In this document: positions 1 to 11,910 of the stretch, in pieces
How positions within the stretch are numbered: position 1 is the stretch's first letter
Layout: each line of letters begins with the position of its first letter
NCBI RefSeq assembly: GCF_036785885.1
Contig: NC_092317.1
Coordinates: 7,690,501-7,754,500 of the forward strand
DNA: 64,000 bases
Origin: Coffea arabica
Taxonomy: Eukaryota > Streptophyta > Magnoliopsida > Gentianales > Rubiaceae
Direction: 5' to 3'
The notes under the pieces: generated by a model
Told to the model about the DNA's origin: nothing
What the model saw: the letters and a program-made list of their open reading frames with translations, nothing else
The model's database searches: none
Program-made: the position numbers and the translations under genes

Positions 1-3000
1 TCCATCTGAACATGTTAAGATCTGAACTATCAAATTTAATTTTAAGTAGTGAATTAGGTTATAAAACCGGCCTTTAATTTGGTGCTTGCTTAGGAAAAAG
101 ATTGACATCAATTCCTAAGAGTCTCAAAAACTGTGAAATTTCGTCTAATCTTTTATCTTTCTTCCAATAAAGGTATAAGCTGCTGGTTAGCATCATTTGG
201 AACCTCATTATATACCCAGCGTTCAAAGTGTACACAGTAAGAAGCTAAAGCCGAAGATGAGAAACTTGATTCGTACATTTTCAGGAGAATTTTGAAATTC
301 TCCAAAATAGATTGCAAGGATTTAAAAATGTTTCAGACCAACATATCCAACTGCAGCATTAACAGCAAGAATTGAGAAAATCTGTCAAACATATGACAGG
401 AATTCGACTCATGCTTGTCCAGGATTCAATTGACACTAATATGTGAGAACCCATTATGACAACAAAGTATTCAATCCAATCCTTGATGAAAGAACGTAAG
501 CATAATAATGAAAGCATTCAATATTTTGGGTCAATGGTAAGCAAAATTTGTCCCGAGATTTAGCTCAATTGGTAAGAATATTAATTAATGTAAACAAAAC
601 ACATATCAAGCGAAGTACTCACATAATTTTGATTCCTTTGCTTTTCATTACTTCTGTTAGATGTAAAATCTGTAGACAACGTACATACTGGGAACAATTA
701 CCATATATAGACCGCGGACTATGAAGCCCTAAGACGATAATGATAATAATTTTGAACAAAAAAGAATACCACGATATTCGGTGTACTGAATTGAGATGAC
801 AGAAAGGTGAGAACCCATTTTACAAAAGAAAAAGAAAAAGATTATGCACCACCTACAGATTAGGGGTTTGAACCCCTACAGGCTAGACCCCTACACCTAT
901 AGTAAAATTCAAAGAGCGTGTAATAGTGCACCCCTTTGGTTTAGACACTGAAATCGCTCTCTCCATCCTTTCTTGGTCCAGTTGGATCTTTTCGTAAATA
1001 TTTTGGAGTAGTAGGTTAAAGTAGGAGTAAAAATAGTATAAGAGTTTACAATTAGCAAAAATAAAAAAATAAAAAAAATAGTGCAAGCAATGGAGCCCTG
1101 GAAATTGGTGAAATTAACTATGGTAGTGGCCTCCAAAATGAAGCTTTGTCATTTAAGAAAACGTTCACCCAGGGCATCATTCGCATAGTTTTTTTTTTTT
1201 TGTTGGGGGATACTCATACACAGCTTATTATATATAGCAATATTAAAAAGAAAAGAGAGAGATATTCATTAATTAAGAACTCATGGTCTTAGTTTTTATT
1301 ATTATTATTTTTTAACATCTTGGAGGGGTCATTGTAAACTCTTCTAATTTTATGGTCTAATAATATAGTAAAATTTTTTGCCTCAAAAACAAAAAAGGCT
1401 TTGAGGTTGGAGGGGTGGGTAGATGATAGATGAGCAATATATTTTTTTGTGGCTTTAGGGGGGCCAAAGCTTACGTGAATGGAAGGCTTTGGGCTTTAGG
1501 GTGCAACGTATAATTGCACGTTTTGGCTCTTTTCTAAAGGAGCTTTTTTAATCTTTTAGATTTGATGCTTTGACTTTTGGACTTGTCCAGTGAAACTTCT
1601 CTTTTTGGATTTTAAAGGTAAGTCGCCCCACTCACATGGTCTGTTTCTTGACGTATCACAAATCATTCCATTTCACTTCATCAGATAAAATCTCTCAAAG
1701 GGAGGGAGGGGATAGATTTGTGTTTGTGGGAAAATGACCTAAAGATTCCCCAAAACTAATGGACCCCATCATTCTTCATGGATTGATGATTAGGGTTTGT
1801 TGAGGCTTAACTTTATCTTCTTAAACATACATCCCTGTCTGATTTATAAATAAGATAAAAAGGCTAAGTCCTACCATGCCATGCCATTCCATGCTGCTGT
1901 TTTTCCTCCTCCTCCTCTTTCTCTTTTCTCCCATCTCGTTAGATCCTTCTTCACAAAGTATATGTCAATTCAAAGAAAGCTTTTTGGTTGTAAATAGAAC
2001 TTTTGTTATCTTTATTCTTTCCAACGTGTGTGACATGTTAGTTGTTGCCCCCCCCTTACAAAGCCCTTTTTGGATGACACTTTTTGTTTGTTTTACATTC
2101 CATGTAAACTCTATCTTTGGTTCTTTACCATTGGAAATCATGCAATATAGTTTATGCTCATCCTCTCCTCCAAATTTGTGACAGTACATCCCATTAACGT
2201 ATCCAACAAAAAACAAGAATCCAAAATTTGCTATAAGCTCCATCAAAGTGATCACCCCTCCTCCTCAACCTATCATAATAACTATGTGGCAACAAGAAAC
2301 ATGATTCCAAAATTTGCAATTACATCCATCAAGCCATCAAAAATTGCGGATTTCCAAACATAAAAGTCTAAATTAATGATAATGAATCACACACACACAC
2401 ACACACAAACACAAACACCACTATCATGGCATGCTTTTCGTGTAGTATTAGTTTGTCTTTGATGTATATATGAGGTGAGGTGAGGTGAGATGATCCACTA
2501 GCATGGTTCGAACTGATTGGGAAGCACATGGATAGTAAAAGGGTCTTCTTCCCAGAAAAGGTTAACAAATTGCTACCAAAAAGAAAAAGAGAAAGGAGAT
2601 GAAAAGAAGAGGGAGGAGATGAAAAGAAGAAAAAGGGAAAACAACCCATGCTGGCTCAGTCCTAATTAATATTGGTAAACGTACTTTCAACCCCCTATTC
2701 AATTGTTATTTTAGTTTCTCCCTCGTTGGAGGAGAATAAAGGTAGCATTCGAGTGTCTCGTTTGTGTGGAATGTTTACTGTGTACAAAGTGTGTGTGGTG
2801 TGTGAGAGAATAAGAGGACATGTGAAGCTGCAGAAGAAACAACAATTTCAAAAGCACAATGACAATGGAACTATGTACAGCTTTCCATGGTTGGACTGAT
2901 AAAATAAATAACAAGTTTAGCTTTTCCTCTTGCAAGTGACAAAAACTTTACCCTAGCTAACTTGGATTCAAATGGAGCAATAGAGCTGCTGGTCTGTATC

Positions 3001-4504
3001 TGTCTCTTTCCAGTTTGGCTACAAGTGCTCCTACATGCCAATTAGCTCCACTATGATTGCTATTTCTCTTGATTGAGAATGTGTCCTTCTAACACTGTAC
3101 CCCAGGAATGATCAAGGTAGAGAAATAGTGATTATACATCATTGAGGTAGCTAAAAAATTAGGATCAGAGGTCACATCAATTGTTTTTGTGTAGTCAATT
3201 TGCAAAATACAGAGGTGGTATTGCATGATTATTTTCTGTGTGTTTTTGGATTCAATGCAGCTGTAAATGTTGTACTAGGATCCTTCAGGGAGTAAAAGTT
3301 GGATCCCCATTTGCCTTAATAAATGTAAACTCCTTCAACTATTTTACTTGATAAAAGAAAATGCCGATTCATTATTTGCCTTTTGTTTGTATTTTTCCCT
3401 TGTTGATTGTCCGTTATTAGTCCGATCCTTTGCAGGAACTACCATTTTTTGTCTTTTTTTTTTAATTAATGATAATTCTTCTTCCCTTTGTTAATTTATC
3501 AATAGGAATTCGGATTGCTAAGAGCTCATTCGAGCTTAATTTGTTAACTAGTCAAACCAAGTTTGAACAATATTTTACGTTCAATAAAAAAAAAAATTCG
3601 TTCAAACTAGATTCGACAAATAAATAAGTTAAATTTAAATAAAATTTCAAATTCATTAAAACAATCGAATAAGATTTAACATTAGATTCTTCGGTTTGAC
3701 TAGATTCGTTTACACCAACCACAATTCATTTCATTTGTAAGTTACTTTTAGAATCGCTTGTTTTTCTGATTTTGTTTCAGAGTTATTCAACTGATAATAA
3801 TTACCTGCTGCAGCATATCCGCTCTGTCCCAAGAGCATGCATGCATATGTATCTAAATTTTGAAAAAAGAGTGACTGGAGGGGGACCATGGAGTTTGTGG
3901 ATTTCTGCATCAACAAAAATATCATTTCATAAGTGGATATGCAGTCTGAAAGATACCTTCACTTACTTTCCAGTTGGACCTGATAAAAGTCATTATTAGA
4001 AATCTTTTTTTATGATAATTAACAGAAATTAATTTTGGTGATTACTGGGAAAAATATTAGGCAATTTATTTTTTTTTTATTTTTTTATTAACCTCGTTAA
4101 GAAAGAAATTTATTTTGATTGCCACAAACGTTGAGGATTTTTTTTTTTTTTTTTTTTTAAGTGAGTGGGAGTCGACATTCAAGACAAAGCCCAATCTTCG
4201 ACAGGCTGGTAACAATTGGAAATATTCGTAATTGGAGCCAAAGTCCAATGATTTGGTTCCAGCGACTCGTCGGCCCAGTCCAAATGACAACTGGAAGAAC
4301 AATCCACAATCTCTAGGGCCCTTTGATGTCCAAAGTTTTCCACTTTTGTTTTTTTTTTTTTTAATTGGACTAGACTGCACTCAGTCATAACGAAGAGGTA
4401 ATCCAAACTAGTAATAGTTTTCTTGGAATATTAGGGCATTTTCTTTTGAAAATGAGAAGTACAAAGGGAGGACGAAGAATGAGATGCATAAAAATCATTC
4501 AAAC
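1..4504. other. Intergenic DNA with no recognisable gene
   Basis: AT-rich DNA on both strands. Open frames are short, overlap one another in several frames, and show no family motif. It contains a (CA)10 microsatellite at 2388-2407, a GAGGT repeat at about 2472-2489, and several poly-T or poly-A runs. A stretch near 3500-3720 resembles worn repeat DNA. A frame at 1876-2181 starts with a Leu/Phe-rich, signal-peptide-like segment, but this comes from CT-rich DNA and is not called as a gene. Confidence 0.6.
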
Positions 4505-4703
4505 AATAAAGCGAGTGCAAGCCCTTCCGGGGTAGCCGACCTGGTCCTAGTGGTGTAGTTTCTAGTTAGAGCATTAACCAGAGTTCGAACCTTGTAACAA
4601 AAATGGGAAATAACCCAACAACCCAACTAAGGGTTAGGGCCTGAAGTGGGGCCAGGCCCTTTTTTTTGAAAAAAAAAATAAAAAAAAAATAAAGCGAGTG
4701 CAA
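4505..4703 (+). mobile_element. tRNA-derived SINE with 16-bp target-site duplication
   Basis: The element body is 4521-4687. An internal RNA polymerase III promoter is visible: a box-A-like TAGTGGTGTAG at 4548-4558 and a box-B core GTTCGAAC at 4583-4590. The element ends in an A-rich tail from about 4670. It is flanked by identical copies of AATAAAGCGAGTGCAA (4505-4520 and 4688-4703), the duplication expected of LINE-mediated retroposition. It has no coding capacity. The sharp target duplication suggests a fairly recent insertion. Confidence 0.88.
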
Positions 4704-4943
4704 AATTAGGAACATCAATAATGTTGTTATGATTGTTAAACCAAATCATAGGTCCATATGCCTTACCATAATTATCATGTTCATGTACAATTGAGAAGTT
4801 AGATGGCATTTTTTTTTAACCAGATTTGGAGCCCAGAAAATTAATGTGTGACCGGTAATGAGGCAAGACATAATTAATGAAAGAAAACACTTTTAAGTAT
4901 GCAGCTGTCTGAAATGTGGAAAAAAAATCCCATGAAGGGCCTC

Positions 4944-5387
4944 TCATCTACTCATTAATCCTGCACAAAGCTCTCTAATTGTATTTTCTACGTAATCAAG
5001 AAACCGAAAAATTTGATGGAAACAAGAACGTAATGGAATCCTAACACAAACATGCCAACCTGAACAAGATCCTACGTAGTTCTTCATCTTTTCCAAAAAC
5101 CTAGCGAGACAATCTTCATCTCTGTTGACATTAATGATCGTTGCAGATTGGACATAAGCCGAAGCTGCATGCTTGAGCAACTCATTTCGGATTGAGATGT
5201 TAGAAGAGTCCAACATGCTGCCCTCGCTACAGGCTGTAAGATTTGGTGACGAATTCAGAAGTAGGTCTTTCAAGCTTGTGTATCTAAGGTCATCACCACC
5301 GTCTGAATCTTCTTCTCCGGAGATCGTCGAGTCGAATCTAGGTTTAAATGAAGGTAACTTTTTCAGGGCAGGAAGTTCAGTATCCAT
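4944..5387 (-). CDS. Small plant protein of unknown function, 147 residues
   Basis: One uninterrupted frame of 147 codons with the start codon at 5387-5385. The protein has a Ser/Asp/Glu-rich N-terminal half (an EEDSDGGDD-type acidic patch near residues 25-33), then a helical segment containing RNELLKHAASAYVQSA, and a Cys/Phe/Arg-rich C-terminal third with FLDYVENTIRELC. I see no signal peptide, membrane segment or catalytic motif. The balanced composition and the ordered acidic-then-helical layout look like a real coding sequence rather than a chance frame. The segment with AA-AY-Q recalls small plant-only proteins of unknown function, but that is a weak recollection. It is transcribed away from the BPC gene and has no close partner. 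No function is proposed. Confidence 0.6.
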   Translation of the reverse strand: MDTELPALKKLPSFKPRFDSTISGEEDSDGGDDLRYTSLKDLLLNSSPNLTACSEGSMLDSSNISIRNELLKHAASAYVQSATIINVNRDEDCLARFLEKMKNYVGSCSGWHVCVRIPLRSCFHQIFRFLDYVENTIRELCAGLMSR

Positions 5388-8300
5388 TTTTCATGGATCA
5401 TGTATGGTTTGTTTTTTTTACAAATTCTATCAATTCATGTCTCTAACATTTCTCTATTCATATGTCTCTAACTCATCATAGACGACCACATTAATGTTCC
5501 ATTTAGTTTACAGGCTTGAAGATGAAAAACTTTGCAGATAGTGTATGCTTCAGGTTCAGACAAATGGCTCCTTCTAGTGCAAGTTCACCTGTTTTTGAGG
5601 AATAGATTATACACCTCAGATTGAGAAACGGTCATCTCTTGGTTCTGCAATGAAGTAGGATATTTGCTTTTCATGGGGTACGTTTATATTCTACCAAGAT
5701 GGTACTATTTCATTATATGCCACTATAATCATGGATTTATTCTTGCCGACTTCGAGTTCAACTTATGCATTAAACTTGGTATACCATCCACTGAAATTTT
5801 GAAATATACCTTAATGCAAAGAATGAACTAGCACTCGACTCTCAAAAGCCTCTAGTCTTTTGTACAAATGTGAAAGGATTAACCCGATGCCTTAGAGTAG
5901 CTCGTTGAGCTTTTAACTTCTCCATCCATTATCAAAAGCATTAGAGGAAGATTACATTTTGTTACGTGCGCAAATACAGATTGCTCATTTAACTTGACCT
6001 CGTATCTATAGGAAATCGAAGGGTGAATACCACAGAGCTAATTCAGAAACTATGGATCTAGGCATATAATTTCACCTACCAAGACTTCATCACGGGACCT
6101 CTTCAAAAGAGACAGAAAGTAAGTCCTCTAGGAGCAATTTTAGCTCCTCTCTTTACTACAAGGGTACCATTAACTTGAAAACTAAAAGCTCGAACCTACA
6201 GCACAGAAGCGTGCATCTGGAACATTCAAGGAACTCAAGAGAGTTCTCGCAAAGCCCTGGACACTGCACATCATCTTAAGCAGAACGATCAATAGTAAAT
6301 TGTGTATCACTGATCACAGGCAAATACACCTCTTTTCCAGCCTTTTATTCATACAAAGGTACTTCAGACCTTACATTTGAACATTATATTAGAACGATTA
6401 TGTCTACAGTGTTCACAATCAAAAGCATCTCAAGCCACTTCTAGCCTAATAGCTGAGGACAACGTTGAAAGGGAGAGACAACAGCTACCATCTTCATGAA
6501 TATATACCAGGAACCACCAAGATAGGGAGGGGAATTTAACAAAAGACCATCCACATCCATTAAAAAGTGACCAAGTGCTTGACATGCTAGACAAGTGCAT
6601 TCAACAGAAGCTTTCCATCATGCGAAGTTAGGTCATGTGAATAGCGGTTCTTGTGTTGTGATCAGAGGGATCAGAAAACACGCCAAACCACTCAAGTTTG
6701 AGAAGACAAAAGACAAACATATAGTATGACATTTCCACCTTATGTCATCTATGAGCCTATCCCAGGCTTTTCGTACAGAGAGAAAGAGATAGAACAGAAA
6801 TACTGCAATACTAGACTATCTCAACAGAAATAGGCAGCTTCTCTCAGAATCGCACCAATACAATGGCAACATCTAGAACACAACCAGAGTAACTTACTAT
6901 GACATATGTTGTATGAAAAAGCCAAGGAACTACAAATGCTTGGACCTTTTTCTGTGCACATTGAACAGGATTAAGATCTGCTTCATAATTAGTACAATCA
7001 TTTGAAGCAGCTTAAAGTTATTAATCATTCTATTCAAAAAAGAAATTTCCACATTTCAATCACTGTTGCTGGTTCTGATGGTGCTAATAGCCTCAATGTA
7101 GTCAAAGAGTGAATTGATCCTAGTAATGACTGTCCTCCCTATTGCAGATTCAATCAAATTAATCCAAGTCATAATGCATTATAAATGAAAAGCTTTGTAG
7201 TAAGGTTCAAGGAAGGCCAACTTTAGTTTTTGAACATTGGACCTTTTAGGGAAACCCTTTTATGAAGCTTCTTGCCAATCTACCTCTATGGTTTAACTTG
7301 TACGAGCAACTTTGTCCATGTACAAAGCAAACACCAAGAGTGGTAAATAGCTCATAGAATTCGATGCATCCATGTAGAAGTTAGTGTTTCCAATTGCAGA
7401 TTATGTTAATGATGCATCCATGGAGAAGTTAGCGTTTCCAATTGCAGATTATGTTAATGATCTTTTGATTTTTACTTGTTCAGGAAGTATAAATTCCTTG
7501 CAAAGTAAGTAACTTAGGATGCAAGTTTGTAGTGTTATTGATGGCTATACCAAAGTGTAAAAGGAGAAAGATAAATACAATATGGAAGACAACTTATCAT
7601 CATGGAAGGGTAATTGAAGATAACTACCATCTGGATCAAGCCAAGTGAAAGACTTAAAGTGTCATAAAAAATCATACATCATCTTCAAATGTATATGGTC
7701 ACCAACGTGTCAAAGATTTTAAAAATCCTTTAGTTCCTTTCTTCCTTGTCTTCTTCTTCCTTTTTTTCTTTTTTCCTTTTTAGTTTCTGCAGTAACTAGG
7801 TGAAATAAGTCATGCAGCAGAAATAAGTTCCCTCAAAATGGCTCTAAATGGACTTCAGGGCCCCATTATCCAAAATTCATCTTTACAACCAGATCTGACA
7901 ATTTGTCTATGCATTTGACTGAAGAAACTGCCTGACAACAACCCATCCCACTCCCTCAATACACATAACACCATTAAGTATCTTTAAATGTGTAATACCT
8001 AGTAGCCACCTTCTACTCTTAGCTAGTCATTTTTCATTTCTTCAAAAAAATTGCCCAGCTGTTTGTCCCGTCCAAAGACCTCCACTAGTAAATGAATCTT
8101 GATACTCAATCAAATTCAGATGAAGAATCATCACACGGTCTCATCAAAGATCAAACACTAGTATTAGACCCTCAATTGCCTCATCTAATCCTTTTTCCAC
8201 ACAAATTGATCATCGCCTTTAACTCCAACCTTTCCAATCCCAAGTCAAAGGACTACTGACACAACAGAAGTTTCTTACTGCAACACTTGATCTCTTTCCA

Positions 8301-9380
8301 TCGTTCTTATTTTTACTTTTTTTATTTTCTATTTTTTGAAGGGATTAGTGTCGTTTTTGGCACAAAAAGTATCTCCTAAGATATAGTACCAATACTGGGT
8401 CAGAAGGCCTGAACTTGCCACACTCAGAACATCAAAACTCTCCCAGTGCTATTTTCTCCTAGAGCCTGCCTGCTAGTATGACCTGCAACAACGTTTAATC
8501 ATCATTATCATTTATTTTCTTGTCAGTTGTTCATAATAGCTAACAAGCAGCCTTAAACCAATGTTCCCAAATTTTACACCCAGAAAACCTAAATAACCTG
8601 ACATCTAGACTTACTTTTGGACTCTATTCCAAATGTATAACCTCATAATACTTGATGGCCATAAATACACAAAAAATCAATATGGGAGAAAGGAAGCATC
8701 TAATTACTGGATTAACTTTCACTGTTTCAGTTAACCTTAGGACCATCTTATCCAGGACAATACTTGAGCCATTCTGATATAAGTATGATATATTGTTAGC
8801 TGATTGGCTCTAAAGTTTGCTTTAACATTCCATGACCGTTTAGAAGAAGCATTCTTCCTTTTCAACGTCAAAAAGTGTAAAATCAATACCTGAGGAAGAG
8901 AATCCACAAATCTGGGATGCTCTGGTGGTTCTTCATGCTATAGCAACTACAAAGTTGCATTGTTCTCTCAGTCTAAACCCAAAGAGATGCACTCTATTGG
9001 AAGTGGAGTAACAAGAGTCTGGGAGATCAATCTCAGGAAGCAATAAAGAAAAGACACACTGATATCATACGAAGCTTATAACTACAAATCTAATTGAGGA
9101 AACCGAAAACAGTACAATTAAATCTCGACAAAAGATTGTCATACCTTGTCATAATGACAAAATTTCCCCTTAACTACAAAAGGAAAATGATATGGGAACA
9201 ATTTTTCTTTTCTTCCAATGAACCTTGAATGGCTGAATCAAAAGAACAAGCAATGCAACTGCAAAATATCACCAGTTAGACACTACCTGCAAAGCCTCTA
9301 CTTCAGGTCATACTCATGTATGTACAGCAGATATGGAATGCACGCATTATGGAATCAAAGATAGCAATGCCTCCATACAT
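5388..9380. other. Gene-poor stretch downstream of the BPC gene
   Basis: No frame here carries a recognisable domain on either strand. Several sequences on the minus strand look like splice donors just past the BPC stop: near 9284 (GCAG then GTAGTG), 9145 (AAG then GTATGA) and 8887 (CAG then GTATTG). A spliced 3' untranslated region or a non-coding transcript is therefore possible but unproven. A 48-bp tandem duplication lies at 7363-7458. Confidence 0.4.
7363..7461. repeat. Two tandem copies of a 48-bp unit
   Basis: Copy one is 7363-7410 and copy two is 7411-7458. They differ at two positions (GTAG against GGAG, and TTAGTG against TTAGCG). Both start GATGCATCCATG and end GATTATGTTAAT, and three further bases start a third unit. 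The near identity points to a recent local duplication in non-coding DNA. Confidence 0.9.
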
Positions 9381-10370
9381 TCACCGGATTGTAACAAACT
9401 TATTCGTTCCATGCTTTGCCCAGTGATTCCTTAAATCAATTGGGTTAGAAAAATTAAAACCTTCTGAAGCAAGTTTCTCCAAAACCTTCCTAAATGCTCC
9501 CAGACTCATCTTGCGCCCGGCGATCCTGGCACCACGTCTTTTAGCACTCATTGGCAAGGGATACACAGACATGCCAGTTGTACAGCAAGCAGACTGCCAT
9601 CCACCAGCACCCCACCTATAACACTGTTGAGCATTTCCAGTGCACGTGCAAACTGGTATGGGAATCCCTGATATATCCATGCTGATTCCATTAATGATGA
9701 CTTCTGCACTTTTCTTGGGAGCCCTTGCCCGATGTAAAGATCGACTAGACTCTTCTCTTGGAGGCTTAGGAGCTTTCTTAGGCTTCTTGGCTTTTGGAGA
9801 TTTGGGGACTTTACCACCTCCCCTCTTCTTAACAGCCCCAACAACACCTCTAGTCTCACAAATTTCTTCCTCCTGAGGACCAACATCGTCATTATTCAAC
9901 AAGCTGCTCTGCTGAATCATTTGGACAGAATGAGCTGAAGACGTTTCTGGCAAGACCCCATAATTTATTTGGGGATGATGGTGCTGTGAATGGTGTTGGT
10001 TCTGTTGCTGGGGATGGAGCTGGAGCTGGTGCGGGTGCTGGTTATTTGGTAAGGCATTAAGATATTTTTCTCTATGGTTAAGCCAAACATCCCTCATGTA
10101 ATCCACAGGAATGGAGGACTCTGAAATCCCACCAACACGATGATGGTGATAGGGCCCCCCATTGGTGGAGGGCGCCATTATCGATGAATAAGCCTGATGG
10201 GGATGGTGATGTTGATAAGGATGATTCTCCCTTCCCCCACCAAAAAGGGGTTTTTCAGTCATGGTGGACATAAGCTGCAAGCCTAAATGCCCAGCACCCT
10301 TCAGGGCAGGCGTTGGAGTTGGCTCGAAAAACCCCCAATTCCTCAAATTCATACTGCCATTGCCGTCCAT
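9381..10370 (-). CDS. BPC: BASIC PENTACYSTEINE (GAGA-binding) transcription factor, class I
   Basis: A nuclear DNA-binding protein of the plant BBR/BPC family, which binds GA-rich elements and helps recruit chromatin regulators. I take the start at 10370 (MDGNGSMNLRNWGFFEP), giving 329 residues. The open frame runs 16 codons further upstream, but those residues (MNLFFFGN...) come from a T-rich leader and do not resemble the family N terminus. Visible in order: a conserved N-terminal segment with NWGFFEP and GHLGLQLMST; a His/Gln-rich linker; a Lys-rich nuclear-localisation region (KSPKAKKPKKAPKPP); and the C-terminal DNA-binding domain with Cys 241, 243, 250, 262 and 263, then RRGARIAGRKMS and the terminal GTNKFVTIR. 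All five cysteines are present. Length is slightly above the Arabidopsis class I proteins because of the His/Gln linker. The coding region is a single exon. Confidence 0.96.
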   Translation of the reverse strand: MDGNGSMNLRNWGFFEPTPTPALKGAGHLGLQLMSTMTEKPLFGGGRENHPYQHHHPHQAYSSIMAPSTNGGPYHHHRVGGISESSIPVDYMRDVWLNHREKYLNALPNNQHPHQLQLHPQQQNQHHSQHHHPQINYGVLPETSSAHSVQMIQQSSLLNNDDVGPQEEEICETRGVVGAVKKRGGGKVPKSPKAKKPKKAPKPPREESSRSLHRARAPKKSAEVIINGISMDISGIPIPVCTCTGNAQQCYRWGAGGWQSACCTTGMSVYPLPMSAKRRGARIAGRKMSLGAFRKVLEKLASEGFNFSNPIDLRNHWAKHGTNKFVTIR

Positions 10371-10930
10371 CCCAAAAACAGCAAGAACCAACAGATTGCC
10401 AAAAAAAAAAAGATTCAAAATCTTTCAACAACTCACCTACTATTTTCTGTCGTTTTCACGGCCAAAGTGAAAATTCACAGGATAAATCCCCATTCATGAT
10501 TACGAACCCTACATAAACCACACCGGATAAAATGGCAAAAAGAAAAAAACGTATATCTTTAGAGAGCATGATGAAGAAAAATACAGCATATATAGATTCA
10601 TATCTGAAGACAAAAGTCAATGCATCTGTGCGTGTGAATGTGGGATACTGAAATGCTAATAAAAATAAATTCTGCAAAATCAAAAAATCTGCACTTGTTT
10701 TAATGTTTTCCTTTTTTCTTTAAATTTGGAATCTAATCTTAGATCTCTGTACAAAGTTATCAAACAAATGCATGTAATGGAGTGGAATGATAAAATGGTT
10801 AGCAATGAATTGAACTGTAAAAAAGAGAAAGAGAGCTTACTGCGGACTGAAGAAGAGGAGAGAGGCTGGCTAGGGTTTGTGATTTGTGCCTCCCTGTGAC
10901 TTCGAGTAACGAGAGTGTGAGAAGAAAATA
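10371..10930 (-). promoter_or_regulatory. Probable BPC 5' leader with an intron
   Basis: On the minus strand a GCA/GTAAGC donor-like site lies at about 10842. Acceptor-like AG sites follow T/C-rich DNA at about 10445-10455, just before the T-rich leader. A leader intron of about 390 bases would leave a first non-coding exon near 10843-10930. That exon and the intron start are rich in CT on the transcribed strand (GA on the other). The arrangement is inferred; no transcript data were available. Confidence 0.4.
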
Positions 10931-10971
10931 AATGAACCAAAATAAAAGAGAAAATATAGCATTGGAATTTG

Positions 10972-11155
10972 GAAATGAACTAAAGTGCAATTTTAGAAAC
11001 AAATGTCCCAAACACTTTGAAAAATGAAAAATATTTGGGGAAAAAAAAATAAAAGAACGCTTCACTTCCACCATTGGGCTTGTGTTTGTGCCAACTGCAT
11101 GACATTTTAGCTTGTCTTTAATCACTGACTTTTTCTTTTCGTCACAAAAAAAGTT
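10972..11155. repeat. Local duplication, copy A (uninterrupted)
   Basis: This segment upstream of BPC is repeated about 800 bases away as copy B (11771-11910 plus 12906 to about 12945). Shared stretches include AAAGTGCAATTTTAGAAAC, GAAAAATGAAAAATATT and TTGTGCCAACT. Copy A keeps the unbroken junction GCCAACTGCATGACATTTTAGC. In copy B a transposon sits exactly there, so copy A records the pre-insertion state. Confidence 0.85.
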
Positions 11156-11335
11156 AACTAAGTTGCTTTTTTGTATGAATTAGGTATTTTTGAAAAATTA
11201 CACTGCAACATTATATTTAAAAAAATTTCTAGTGAATTAAGTCGTACGGATTATGTGTTTTTGAAAATATATTTGAAATTTATTAAAATTTAAAATTTTA
11301 CGGAGTTATTTTTTCAAATTTATTAGATTTTATTA

Positions 11336-11600
11336 CCTCCCATCATTGTCAATTCCTCTCCTCGCTCTTCACCCTCTTCTCCTTCTTCCATCGTTTCCAC
11401 GCTTCTCCCTCCTACCCTACTCTTCTCTATCGTGATCGAGGAAAGGAAAGGAATGAGAAGGGGGCTACGAGGGAGAGGAGGGGAAGAGAGAGGAAAAGGA
11501 AGAAGAGGAAAAGGAAGGAGGGAAGAAGAGGGAAAGGGATGGTGATAATGGAGGAAGGAGCAAGAGAGGAGGTGATGGTGGTAGTAGGAGAAGAAAGAGG
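11336..11600. other. Pyrimidine tract followed by purine tract
   Basis: 11336-11430 is almost all C and T on the plus strand; 11438-11600 is almost all G and A. The two halves could pair as an imperfect hairpin. The purine half repeats GGAAAGGAA-type motifs, which fit the RGARAGRRA consensus reported for BPC factors, and it lies about 0.5 kb upstream of the inferred BPC leader. A similar pyrimidine/purine pair occurs at 41196-41480, so it may instead be part of a dispersed repeat. Confidence 0.5.
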
Positions 11601-11770
11601 TAGTCTATTTATTTTATTTATTTGTTTTATTATGTATATTTGAGATGGTACGTATTTTGATTATTTTTGGAGGTGTTTTTGTAGCGTGTTATCATAGACT
11701 TTAAAAACAAAAACTTCTTTTTTCTTAAATACTAGGCCGTCCAAGCAAAGCCACTTTTGAAAAATATTTC

Positions 11771-11910
11771 GAAATGAATTAAAGTGCAATTTTAGAAACA
11801 ATGCCCCAAACCCTCTGAAAAATGAAAAATATTGGGGGGAAATATAAAGTAAAACAAAATAACCCTTCACTTCCTGCTTTGGGCTTGTTTTGTGCCAACT
11901 ACATAATATA
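11771..11910. repeat. Local duplication, copy B, left part
   Basis: Homologous to 10972-11099. It is cut at the 9-bp target CATAATATA (11902-11910) by the Mutator-type element that follows, and the homology resumes at 12906. Confidence 0.85.

Noticed and set aside
1876-2181. 101-codon frame with a signal-peptide-like start (MLLFFLLLLFLF)
   Set aside because: The hydrophobic run is encoded by a CT-rich simple stretch, the rest has no motif or plausible mature peptide, and an opposite-strand frame overlaps it. Chance is the simpler reading.
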